Shown: positions 1 through 5,930, numbered from the stretch's first letter. The stretch: DNA of 6,142 bases from a bacterium (GCA_021779435.1 JAJYAR010000186.1:1-6142); one strand, 5' to 3'. Program-made: numbers and translations. Notes: a model not told the origin generated them from the sequence alone.

Positions 1-92
1 GGCGGGCCGGTTTGCGCGCGATCTCGAAGATCATCGCCATGCTGCTCGCGGCCATCGCCGTGAGCATGATCCGCAACGGCCTCGGCTCCTAG
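1..92 (+). CDS. MarC-family integral membrane protein, C-terminal end only (partial)
   Basis: The window opens inside a coding frame that runs from base 3 to a TAG at 90-92 and gives about 29 residues. They include the stretch ISKIIAMLLAAIAVSMI followed by RNGLGS. A hydrophobic helix ending in a short polar tail with an N-G-L motif matches the last transmembrane segment of MarC/UPF0056 proteins, whose C-termini usually read like GLLLAAIAVQ-x-I-x-NG. The family comprises roughly 200-residue inner-membrane proteins of poorly defined transport function. The family call rests on this one helix, so another multi-pass membrane protein is possible. The gene converges on the M20 gene with only 11 bases between the stop codons, and no terminator hairpin is visible in that gap. 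Confidence 0.62.
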   Translation, partial: RAGLRAISKIIAMLLAAIAVSMIRNGLGS

Positions 93-103
93 AGAGCGGA
101 GCG

Positions 104-1354
104 TCAGCCGCTGTGTCCGTCGAAACGGGTGACGAGATCGACGTAGATCTTCGCGGCGGCGACCAGCTCCTTCACCTGCGCCCGTTCGTTCACGGCATGG
201 ATGCGTTCCCCGCCGGGACCGTAGCCGAGCGTCGGGATCCGGAGGGCGTGGGAGAAGAAATGCATGTCGTTGAAGCCGGTGGACACGCTGAAAACGGCCG
301 GCTCGCGCCGCACGCGGGTGACGCAGTCGGACATTGCGGCGAATAACGGGTGCTCCGGTTCTGAGAAGCAGGCGAAGTTCTCGGAGATCTTTCGGACCTC
401 GATCGAGCAGTCGGGGATCTCGCGCGCCGCGGTGGCGAGGAAAGCGCGGAGCTCCTTTTCGGCGGCGGCGTGGTTTTCGATGGGGAGAACGCGTCGATCG
501 ATCGTGAACGCAGCCCGCGCGGGAACGGTGTTTATCTTCGCGCCCTCGCCGCAGTCGAACACGCCCCCTACGTTGATGGTCGGCTGCATCGTCGTGCCCT
601 GCGGCGTCTCCCAGGACGTGCCGGCGAGCCGCTTCTTGTAGTCCTCCAGCGCGAGAACAAGGGCCGCCATCTTCTCCAGCGCGTTGATGCCCTGGTCGGG
701 TCGCGATCCGTGCGCCGCCCGGCCATGCACGACGACCTCCAGCCAGAGCGTTCCATTGTGTCCGCAGCAGACGGCGTTGCCTTCGCCTCCTTCCATCACG
801 ACCGCGTAATCCGGCCGGATCGGCGCATTTCGAACGAGCCAGCTCGAGCCGAGTTCGGAGTCCGTCTCCTCGTCCGCGGTGAAGGACACCTCGATGTTCA
901 GTTTCGGGGTGGTACCCGTCCTCTGAAGCGCCTCGAGTGCAGTGAGAAGGCTCGCGATCGAGCCCTTCATATCCGCGGTGCCGCGACCGTAAATCCAGCC
1001 CGCCTTCACGGCTCCGCTGAACGCATCGCCGTGCCTCCACCGGCCCGAAACGGGAACAACGTCGTAATGGGCGTTGAAATGAATCGTCCTGCCGGCGCCG
1101 GGTGTGCCGAGCATTGCGAGAACGTTGTAGCGCGGATATCCCTGCTGCTCGCGGGGAAGCACCTTCCGCAGGAGCGCTCTCGGCATGGCGTAGCGACGCG
1201 CGTTCAGGCCGAGGCGCGCCAGTTCGTTCGTCAGCCAGCGGGTGATCGCATCGTAGTGGTCGCCGGGCGGGTTGACCGTCCGGAACGAAACGAGACGCTG
1301 CAACCTCGCCAACAAAGCGTGGCGGTGAGAATCGATGTAGCGGGCAGCGGTCAT
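104..1354 (-). CDS. M20-family zinc metallopeptidase / deacylase (ArgE/DapE/ACY1 group)
   Basis: This 416-residue protein is probably a cytosolic di-zinc amidohydrolase that cleaves a peptide or N-acyl amino acid bond; no signal peptide is visible. The family signatures are all present. NAHYDVVP at 94-101 gives the metal ligand H96 and D98. GRGTADMKG at 123-131 gives bridging D128. TADEETDSE at 159-167 gives catalytic E162 and ligand E163. E188 in VVMEGGE is the likely next ligand, and H386 in ERIHAVNE is the C-terminal ligand. HGRAAHGSRPDQGINA, around 210-225 with H215, marks the dimerisation (lid) domain inserted in the catalytic domain. The length is typical. The ATG at 1354 is the only plausible start: an in-frame TAA lies 33 bases upstream with no other start codon between, although the ribosome binding site is weak. 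It diverges from pdxH. The substrate cannot be fixed from sequence; succinyl-diaminopimelate desuccinylase, acetylornithine deacetylase and carboxypeptidase-like roles are all possible, and no biosynthetic neighbour favours one. Confidence 0.93.
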   Translation of the reverse strand: MTAARYIDSHRHALLARLQRLVSFRTVNPPGDHYDAITRWLTNELARLGLNARRYAMPRALLRKVLPREQQGYPRYNVLAMLGTPGAGRTIHFNAHYDVVPVSGRWRHGDAFSGAVKAGWIYGRGTADMKGSIASLLTALEALQRTGTTPKLNIEVSFTADEETDSELGSSWLVRNAPIRPDYAVVMEGGEGNAVCCGHNGTLWLEVVVHGRAAHGSRPDQGINALEKMAALVLALEDYKKRLAGTSWETPQGTTMQPTINVGGVFDCGEGAKINTVPARAAFTIDRRVLPIENHAAAEKELRAFLATAAREIPDCSIEVRKISENFACFSEPEHPLFAAMSDCVTRVRREPAVFSVSTGFNDMHFFSHALRIPTLGYGPGGERIHAVNERAQVKELVAAAKIYVDLVTRFDGHSG

Positions 1355-1384
1355 GGGGTGTACGGAAGCTCCGACACAATCACT

Positions 1385-1400
1385 CGTTTACGTAAAAACG
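1385..1400. promoter_or_regulatory. Small dyad in the divergent M20/pdxH intergenic region
   Basis: The 98 bases between the two divergent starts contain a perfect 10-base palindrome, TTTACGTAAA (1387-1396). It overlaps a CGTTT...AAACG inverted repeat (1385-1389 and 1396-1400). This is the most AT-rich part of the gap and could be an operator or part of the promoters. A TTGACA at 1416-1421 resembles a -35 box for pdxH, but no good -10 box follows 16-18 bases later, so no promoter is claimed. The regulatory role is inferred from position only. Confidence 0.3.
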
Positions 1401-1452
1401 AAAGCCGGATCACTTTTGACAGCGGCTCGGGGCCGGGACAGCGTCCGGGACG

Positions 1453-2088
1453 ATGACACTGGCCGACCTGAGGAAAGACTATTCTCTCGCCGGGCTCGCC
1501 GAGAAGGATCTCGCACGCGACCCGTTCCGTCAGTTCGAGAAGTGGTTCGCCGAGGCGCAGGCGGCGAAGCTGGCCGAGCCCAACGCGATGGTGCTCGGCA
1601 CGGCAACCCGTGACGGCCGGCCCTCCGCCCGTACCGTCCTCCTCAAGGCGATCGACGGGCGCGGGTTCGTCTTCTATTCCAATTACGAAAGCCGCAAAGG
1701 CCGGGAGCTGGAGGCCAATCCGCGCGCGGTCCTCACGTTCCCGTGGATCGCGATGGAGCGACAGATCATCGTGGAGGGCACCGTCACCAAGATCGCACGT
1801 GAGGAAAGCGAGGCCTATTTTCATGCCCGGCCCCGCGCAAACCAGCTGGGCGCCTGGGCGTCTCCCCAGAGTTCGGTCATCGCTGACAGGAAGGTCCTGG
1901 AGCAGACATTGAAGGTGCTTGAGCAGAAATACGCCGGCAAGGAGGTCCCGGTGCCTGCGACCTGGGGCGGCTGGAGGCTGGCGCCGGAAACCGTGGAGTT
2001 CTGGCAGGGACGGCGCAGCCGGCTGCACGACAGGTTGCGGTATCGCCGCGAGAAGGATGGCTGGTCGGTTGAGCGACTCGCGCCCTGA
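1453..2088 (+). CDS. pdxH: Pyridoxamine/pyridoxine 5'-phosphate oxidase
   Basis: PdxH uses FMN and oxygen to oxidise PNP or PMP to pyridoxal 5'-phosphate, the last step of de novo (DXP-dependent) PLP synthesis and of salvage. The 211-residue protein is collinear with E. coli PdxH (218 residues) at a constant offset of 7. FMN-binding residues are present: R60-x-V-L-L-K65, R81-K82, Q104, Q139-S140, W184 and R194. Substrate-binding residues K65, Y122, R126 and R190-L-H192 are also present. The C-terminal signature WGGWRLAPETVEFWQG (171-186) and the terminal RLAP are textbook. One family position differs: the PLP-phosphate contact Ser137 of E. coli is Asn130 here. The ATG at 1453 is the first start after an in-frame TGA at 1417-1419; only a weak GGGA precedes it. 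A histidine kinase follows 18 bases after the stop, probably in the same transcript. Identification is secure. Confidence 0.97.
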   Translation: MTLADLRKDYSLAGLAEKDLARDPFRQFEKWFAEAQAAKLAEPNAMVLGTATRDGRPSARTVLLKAIDGRGFVFYSNYESRKGRELEANPRAVLTFPWIAMERQIIVEGTVTKIAREESEAYFHARPRANQLGAWASPQSSVIADRKVLEQTLKVLEQKYAGKEVPVPATWGGWRLAPETVEFWQGRRSRLHDRLRYRREKDGWSVERLAP

Positions 2089-2090
2089 CG

Positions 2091-2103
2091 GCGGCTTTGC
2101 CGC
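2091..2103 (+). other. Small hairpin between pdxH and the kinase gene
   Basis: The 18-base gap between the pdxH stop and the assigned kinase ATG contains GCGGC-TTT-GCCGC, a perfect 5-bp stem with a 3-base loop. It lies where the kinase ribosome binding site should be, and no Shine-Dalgarno sequence is visible there. It is too short and has no T-run to act as a terminator. It could dampen kinase translation, or be chance in GC-rich DNA. A 12-base stretch containing its right half (CTTTGCCGCGGC, 2095-2106) recurs exactly at 2129-2140, inside the start of the kinase frame. Confidence 0.25.
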
Positions 2104-2106
2104 GGC

Positions 2107-3726
2107 ATGGTCAATCAGTTCCCTCTTCCTTTGCCGCGGCGGAGGGGCTTTGATGCCGGCTCCAGCGTGCCCCGCGACCGTTCAAAATCCACCTCGCTCC
2201 CGAAAAAGACGGCCGTGTCGGTCGCCCTGCTCGCCGCGGCGCTGCGTGCGCAGAGCGCGGGAGTGTTCATCGCGGAACGTCGCGCCGGATCCTGTTCACT
2301 GCGGATCACCTTCGCGAACGACAGCTTTTGCGCGCTGACGGGGCATTCGACGGAAAAGCTGGTCGGCGAGGACTACGAGGTGCTCCACGCGGACCGCGTC
2401 GACATCCAGCGCATTCGCGGGTGGCTCAGGCGCGCGCGCCAGGGCGAGCCGCTCACGGGAGAGGGTTACATCGTGCGCGCCGACGGCTCGACGGTTGCCG
2501 TCGCGTGGAGCATTGACCCGCTTTGTGCGCCGGATGGCTCGGTGACGCACGTGATCGCGACGTACCGCGACCAGACGGAGAAGCGCCGGTTGCAGGAAGC
2601 GCTGGTACACTCGCAGCGGCTCGACGCCGTCGGACGGCTCGCTGGCGGCGTGGCGCACGACTTCAACAATCTCGTTTCGGTGATCAACGGGTACTGCGAA
2701 ATCCTCGCGGCGCACGTGTCGGCCAACCCGCAGGCGATGCGGCAGGTGTCGGAAATCCACAATGCGGGGCGCAAGGCCGCCGCCCTCACGCAACAGCTCC
2801 TTGCGTTCAGCCGGCGCCAGCCGCTGGACGCCCGCGTGCTCAATCTCAACGACCTGATCCGCGACAACGTGGAGATCCTGCGGAAGCTGATCGGCGCCGC
2901 CGGGCGGCTGGATCTCGAACTTGCCGACAACCTGGCGAATATTCGCACGGATGCCGCGCAGTTCCAGCAGGTGCTCCTGAACCTGGTGCTGAACGCCCGT
3001 GATGCGCTTCGCGACAAGGGCCGTATCCTCGTTTCGACTTCAAACCGCGAGGTCAGCGCCGGCTTGAACCGACGCGCGACGGACCTGGCCCCGGGGCGCT
3101 ACGTTGTCCTCCGCGTCTCGGATAACGGCACCGGCATGGACACCGAGACGATGAAGCACCTTTTCGAGCCGTTCTTCACCACCAAGCCGGAGGGAAAGGG
3201 GACGGGGCTCGGTCTTGCGCTCGTCTACGGCGTCGTCCAGCAGAGCGGCGGGACCATCTCCGTGAGCAGCGAGGTCCTCGTCGGCTCCCATTTCGAGATC
3301 CTGCTGCCTGCGGTTGAGACTCCCGTCGAACAGCCCCCGGTCGTGCCCGTCGCGCCGCTGCCTTCGTTGAAAGGCAACGAAACGGTGTGGTTGCTCGAGG
3401 CTGACGAAGTCGTGCGGAAGATGGTTGCCGGCATGCTCACGGCAGACGGTTACCGGGTGACGGCGCTGGCCGCGTGCTCCGAGGCGCCGCGCGATGCCGA
3501 GCGGCTCCGTGCCGTCCAGCTTCTGATCGCGAGCACGCGCACGGACTGTGAAAAGCTGGTCCGGCGGATTCTCGGGCATCGCTCCGACCTGCGCGTGCTG
3601 AGCGTCAGTGATCGCGAGCAGGAGCCGCCGCTCGATTCCGTGCCGCCGGCAAGGCAGGCGCGGCTGAGAAAGCCCTACGCGCTCAGCGAGGTGCTCCGCG
3701 CCGCCCGCAAGCTCCTGGATTCGTGA
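2107..3726 (+). CDS. Soluble PAS-domain hybrid-type histidine kinase with degenerate receiver
   Basis: This 539-residue protein has no membrane segment or signal peptide and should sense a cytosolic cue. Domains in order: a basic, proline-rich N-terminus (1-36); a PAS/PAC domain (about 45-157, with FANDSFCALTG at 69-79 and the PAC end YRDQTEKRR); a HisKA phosphoacceptor helix with H184 in GGVAHDFNN; and a HATPase domain (about 283-402). The HATPase has N-box N296 in LNLVLNARDA, G1 DNGTGMD (339-345), F-box FEPFFTTK and G2 GKGTGLGLAL. This set of boxes indicates an active kinase of the HDFNN class. A proline-rich linker (403-421) leads to a receiver-like domain (about 425-537). There Ser476 replaces the phosphoacceptor Asp (LLIAS for the usual LLLTD), one acidic-pocket residue is Ala (LLEADE), and several residues of the following loop are missing; S501 and K522-P523 remain. 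The start is uncertain: no ribosome binding site precedes the ATG at 2107, and GTG codons at 2167 or 2215 would keep the PAS domain. No response regulator gene is adjacent. Confidence 0.92.
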   Translation: MVNQFPLPLPRRRGFDAGSSVPRDRSKSTSLPKKTAVSVALLAAALRAQSAGVFIAERRAGSCSLRITFANDSFCALTGHSTEKLVGEDYEVLHADRVDIQRIRGWLRRARQGEPLTGEGYIVRADGSTVAVAWSIDPLCAPDGSVTHVIATYRDQTEKRRLQEALVHSQRLDAVGRLAGGVAHDFNNLVSVINGYCEILAAHVSANPQAMRQVSEIHNAGRKAAALTQQLLAFSRRQPLDARVLNLNDLIRDNVEILRKLIGAAGRLDLELADNLANIRTDAAQFQQVLLNLVLNARDALRDKGRILVSTSNREVSAGLNRRATDLAPGRYVVLRVSDNGTGMDTETMKHLFEPFFTTKPEGKGTGLGLALVYGVVQQSGGTISVSSEVLVGSHFEILLPAVETPVEQPPVVPVAPLPSLKGNETVWLLEADEVVRKMVAGMLTADGYRVTALAACSEAPRDAERLRAVQLLIASTRTDCEKLVRRILGHRSDLRVLSVSDREQEPPLDSVPPARQARLRKPYALSEVLRAARKLLDS

Positions 3727-3736
3727 GTCCGCGGCC

Positions 3737-3779
3737 CGACTTCGGCAACGTCGACCAACCAACCTGAAGACCGAAGTTG
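3737..3779 (+). terminator. Possible weak terminator hairpin after the kinase gene
   Basis: Ten bases after the kinase stop, CGACTTCGG (3737-3745) can pair with CCGAAGTTG (3771-3779). The stem is 9 bp with one G-U pair and a 25-base loop. No T-run follows, so it is not a canonical intrinsic terminator. It may be a repeat-element structure instead. Confidence 0.3.
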
Positions 3780-3782
3780 AAC

Positions 3783-3892
3783 CGCGAATAGGCACGAAGG
3801 ATCGGGCAACTTGAATCACGGATGAACTCAGATGGGCACGAATCCGGGCCAAGGTACGGTGACTGCCAAGGACGCGAGTGAGCGCGAAGGCG
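3783..3892. repeat. Cluster of degenerate 10-base direct repeat units
   Basis: Seven decamers of the type C(A/G)CGAATGRG can be read: CGCGAATAGG (3783), CACGAAGGAT (3793), CACGGATGAA (3817), CTCAGATGGG (3827), CACGAATCCG (3837), CGCGAGTGAG (3873) and CGCGAAGGCG (3883). Within each of three groups (2, 3 and 2 units) they abut exactly, so the period is 10 bases. The region has no gene with recognisable protein features on either strand. From memory, similar CACGGATGAA-type decamers are common between genes in Opitutaceae and some other phyla; their function is unknown to me. The units are diverged, which suggests an old array. Confidence 0.5.
3839..3863 (+). repeat. Bipartite intergenic motif, copy 1
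   Basis: CGAATCCG (3839-3846) is followed, after an 8-base spacer containing GCC, by TACGGTGAC (3855-3863). The same two blocks in the same order and orientation recur at 5880-5906, in the other large non-coding stretch of the window. The left block overlaps the last decamer of the second repeat group. This may be part of a dispersed intergenic repeat. Confidence 0.4.
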
Positions 3893-3934
3893 TGTGGCAG
3901 ACTCGGACCGCTGGCCGGCCGTGTGTCGGTGGGG

Positions 3935-4014
3935 ATGTATCCAGTCCGTACGAGGGAGCGGTGGATACATTGTCACCTAATGGGTGACAAAATGGGTTGG
4001 GCGCGATTACGCGC
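3935..4014. repeat. Three inverted repeats in tandem in the kinase/alkD convergent gap
   Basis: Three hairpin-forming dyads lie within 80 bases. The first is ATGTATCCA (3935-3943) with TGGATACAT (3962-3970), a perfect 9-bp stem with an 18-base loop. The second is TTGTCACC (3970-3977) with GGTGACAA (3983-3990), a perfect 8-bp stem with a 5-base loop; it shares base 3970 with the first. The third is GCGCG (4001-4005) with CGCGC (4010-4014), with loop ATTA. None is followed by a T-run on either strand, although they lie between convergent genes and could still act as a bidirectional roadblock. They may alternatively be remnants of insertion-sequence ends or of a MITE/REP-like element. No transposase fragment is visible. 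Bases 4015-4050 hold nothing recognised. Confidence 0.5.
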
Positions 4015-4050
4015 GCTTGCGGGGTGGTGACGCTGCTAGTCGCGCGAGGT

Positions 4051-4740
4051 TCAGCGGGAACGGCGAGCGCCGGTGCGCGGTTTCCAGCTGCGGAGTTCCC
4101 GCAGGGCATCGGCGGCGATCCAACGAGCGGACCGGGAATCGATCTGGCGGATTTGCTCCGCGGCGGCGATCGCCGCGGTGTTGAGAGCGACGTTGCGTTT
4201 TCCGATCTGCCGCAGCGCCCAGTTCACGGCCTTGCGCACGAAATTCCTCTCATCCGTGCTCTCGCGCTCGATGACCGGAAGAAAGCGGAGGAACACGTCA
4301 TCGGGCAGTTCCTTTCGATGCACCGCCATCCCCGCCATGATTGAAAATGCGGCTCGTTTCTCGAACTCCGGTTTCCGGTGGCTCCAGGCATGGGCGCGCT
4401 CCTCGGCATACGGGGTGCGGTCGAAGAGAAACGCCGCTGCGTCGGTGATCGCCCAGTTGTCGAGATCCCGGATCCAGCGGTTCATCTGTGCGACGGTGAC
4501 CTGCCGCGGATCGTCCACCAGCGTGGCAAGCGCGCGGGCGTCGTGGATTCCGCTATCCCACAGGCCGAGCGCCAGCGCGTGGTCGCGCCGATGGGCGCGT
4601 GCGATGCCGCGAAGCACCGGTGCGGAAACGCCAAGCATTCCGTTGTGCGTGGTGATCCCAAAGCGTCGCATGCCCTCGATGTTCCGCTCGTTGCGCAACG
4701 AACGGAGCTCGGCGACAAGGTCCTTTGCCGACGAGGTCAT
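4051..4740 (-). CDS. AlkD-like DNA alkylation repair protein (HEAT-like repeats)
   Basis: The 229-residue protein is predicted to be an all-helical DNA glycosylase of the AlkC/AlkD HEAT-repeat superfamily, which removes alkylated purines such as N3- and N7-alkyl adducts. Catalytic residues of Bacillus cereus AlkD can be placed: W96 and D100 in NWAITD match W109-x3-D113; R129 in KRAAFSI matches R148 in QRAAILF; and W174 in RKAVNWALRQIGK matches W187 in QKAIGWVLREYAK. The W-to-W distance (78) is the same in both. MLGVSAPVLRGI near 35-46 matches the N-terminal FLGIQTPERR region. The frame stays open upstream to an ATG at 4827, but the ATG at 4740 is preferred. It gives a normal N-terminus (MTSSAKDLVAELRSL), and the longer version only reads the aroG end in another frame. 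The start overlaps the aroG stop as ATGA, which implies translational coupling. Family assignment is strong; lesion specificity is not known. Confidence 0.9.
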   Translation of the reverse strand: MTSSAKDLVAELRSLRNERNIEGMRRFGITTHNGMLGVSAPVLRGIARAHRRDHALALGLWDSGIHDARALATLVDDPRQVTVAQMNRWIRDLDNWAITDAAAFLFDRTPYAEERAHAWSHRKPEFEKRAAFSIMAGMAVHRKELPDDVFLRFLPVIERESTDERNFVRKAVNWALRQIGKRNVALNTAAIAAAEQIRQIDSRSARWIAADALRELRSWKPRTGARRSR

Positions 4741-5807
4741 TGGGCGAACGAACCTCGGGCGCGGCGGGCGCGCACCGCCTCCGCAAGCTGGGCGAAAAGC
4801 GGGAGCGTCTGCTCCCAGGCGAGGCACGGATCGGTGATGCTGCGGCCGTGAACGAGAGGCCGGGCGCGGAAATCCTGCGATCCCGCGAGAAGATTGCTCT
4901 CGATCATGACGCCCGCGATCGCCCGCTCGCCCCCGGCGATCTGGGCGGCGATCTCGCGTGCGACCGCCGGCTGCCGCGCGGCGTTCTTCCCGCTATTGGC
5001 GTGGCTGCAATCGACCATGACGTGCGGCGGCAGCTCGTGCTGTCTCAGAAGGTCGACGGCCGCCTTGACGTGTGCCGGCGAGTAGTTGGGGCCGGCCGCG
5101 CCTCCCCGAAGGACGAGGTGCGTGTGGTCGTTGCCCGCGGTCCCCATGACCGCCGGGGCGCCCTCGCGCGTCAGCGAGGGAAACCAGTGAGGGTGACGGG
5201 ACGAGCGGATCGCATCGACCGCAACGCCGATGTCGCCGTCGGTGCGGTTCTTGAAACCGACGGGCATCGAAAGTCCGGACGCGAGCTCGCGGTGCACCTG
5301 GCTCTCGACCGTCCGGGCGCCGATCGCACCCCAGGCGACGAGATCCGCGTAATACTGGCCCAGCGTCGTATCCAGGAACTCGGTTCCGACCAGCAGGCCC
5401 AGCGAAACGACGTCCCGCATGAGCTTCCGGGCCATCCGCAGGCCTGCGTTGATCTGATAAGTGCCGTCGAGAAACGGGTCGTTGATGAGGCCCTTCCAGC
5501 CGACGACCGTCCTGGGCTTTTCGAAATACACGCGCATTACGACGAGCAGCTCGGCCGGGTGAAGCGCCGCCGCCTGCCTCAGCAGCTCCGCGTATTCCAA
5601 TGCCGCCTCGGGGTCGTGGATCGAGCACGGTCCGACAACCACGGCGAGCCGGTCGTCGATGCCGGTGAAGATCGCCGCGATCTCCCGGCGTTTCGCAGCC
5701 ACGAATTCGGCACTGGCGTCGCTGAGCGGCAGCTCCTCCTCGAGGATCGCCGGAGCGATCAGCGGCTTTTGCGCCCGGATGCGTAGATCTGAGGTCGGCT
5801 GGTGCAT
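4737..5807 (-). CDS. aroG: Class I 3-deoxy-7-phosphoheptulonate (DAHP) synthase, AroF/AroG/AroH type
   Basis: This enzyme condenses phosphoenolpyruvate and erythrose 4-phosphate to DAHP, the first step of the shikimate pathway. The 356 residues are nearly collinear with E. coli AroG (350). Metal ligands are C61 (VVVGPCSIHDP), H269 (DCSHANSGK), E303 (VMIESN) and D326 (SITDPC). Substrate residues R92, K97, R165, K186 and R234 sit at the same numbers as in AroG. Signature MRVYFEKPRT is at 91-100, with VGWKGLINDP just after. The feedback region is mostly kept (D7, D146, Q151, L179, S180, F209, S211), but P150 is Gly and V221 is Met. Which aromatic amino acid inhibits it, if any, cannot be read from sequence; it mixes AroG-like and AroF-like positions (for example LSMPVGF and RRQPAVA as in AroF). 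The ATG at 5807 gives the N-terminal SDLRI region that matches AroG DDLRI; only a weak GAG-type ribosome binding site precedes it. The stop overlaps the AlkD-like gene start. Confidence 0.97.
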   Translation of the reverse strand: MHQPTSDLRIRAQKPLIAPAILEEELPLSDASAEFVAAKRREIAAIFTGIDDRLAVVVGPCSIHDPEAALEYAELLRQAAALHPAELLVVMRVYFEKPRTVVGWKGLINDPFLDGTYQINAGLRMARKLMRDVVSLGLLVGTEFLDTTLGQYYADLVAWGAIGARTVESQVHRELASGLSMPVGFKNRTDGDIGVAVDAIRSSRHPHWFPSLTREGAPAVMGTAGNDHTHLVLRGGAAGPNYSPAHVKAAVDLLRQHELPPHVMVDCSHANSGKNAARQPAVAREIAAQIAGGERAIAGVMIESNLLAGSQDFRARPLVHGRSITDPCLAWEQTLPLFAQLAEAVRARRARGSFAQ

Positions 5808-5879
5808 GAAACGCTCAACTTAGCCGCGACGGGCAGGCGCGCGAAGCCGATTCTTTGGGTGCCATGCCAATGGTGACGC

Positions 5880-5906
5880 CGAATCCGAAGCCACTGTTAC
5901 GGTGAC
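5880..5906 (+). repeat. Bipartite intergenic motif, copy 2
   Basis: CGAATCCG (5880-5887) and TACGGTGAC (5898-5906) are separated by 10 bases that include GCC, as in copy 1 at 3839-3863. It lies about 75 bases upstream of the aroG start, so it may overlap the aroG promoter. The rest of 5808-5930 shows no gene and no promoter that I can defend. Confidence 0.4.
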
Positions 5907-5930
5907 ACAAGCCGGGCCGGATGAAGACAT

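Noticed and set aside
1416..1421. TTGACA as a -35 box of a pdxH promoter
   Set aside because: No acceptable -10 hexamer follows at 16-18 bases; the downstream sequence is GC-rich up to the start codon.
470..1456. Long plus-strand open frame (328 codons) opposite the M20 gene
   Set aside because: Its product is arginine-rich with no recognisable motif, and it lies antisense to a gene with all M20 catalytic motifs. Long antisense frames are expected in GC-rich coding DNA.
3040..3852. Minus-strand open frame opposite the kinase HATPase and receiver region
   Set aside because: It is a low-complexity arginine-rich shadow product. The plus strand carries the complete kinase boxes.
3783..3892. CRISPR array
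   Set aside because: The repeat units are 10 bases, degenerate and directly abutting, with no spacers of uniform length and no cas gene nearby.
3683..4109. Small minus-strand open frames across the repeat-rich gap
   Set aside because: They read through the decamer array and hairpins, start without ribosome binding sites and show no protein motif.
4741..4827. N-terminal extension of the AlkD-like protein to an ATG at 4827
   Set aside because: The extra 29 residues are rich in Pro, Arg and Gly and only reread the end of aroG. The ATG at 4740 forms a standard ATGA overlap and gives a normal family N-terminus.
4725..5786. Long plus-strand open frame (353 codons) opposite aroG
   Set aside because: It is the mirror of the DAHP synthase reading frame and has no family features, while the minus strand matches AroG residue for residue at the active site.
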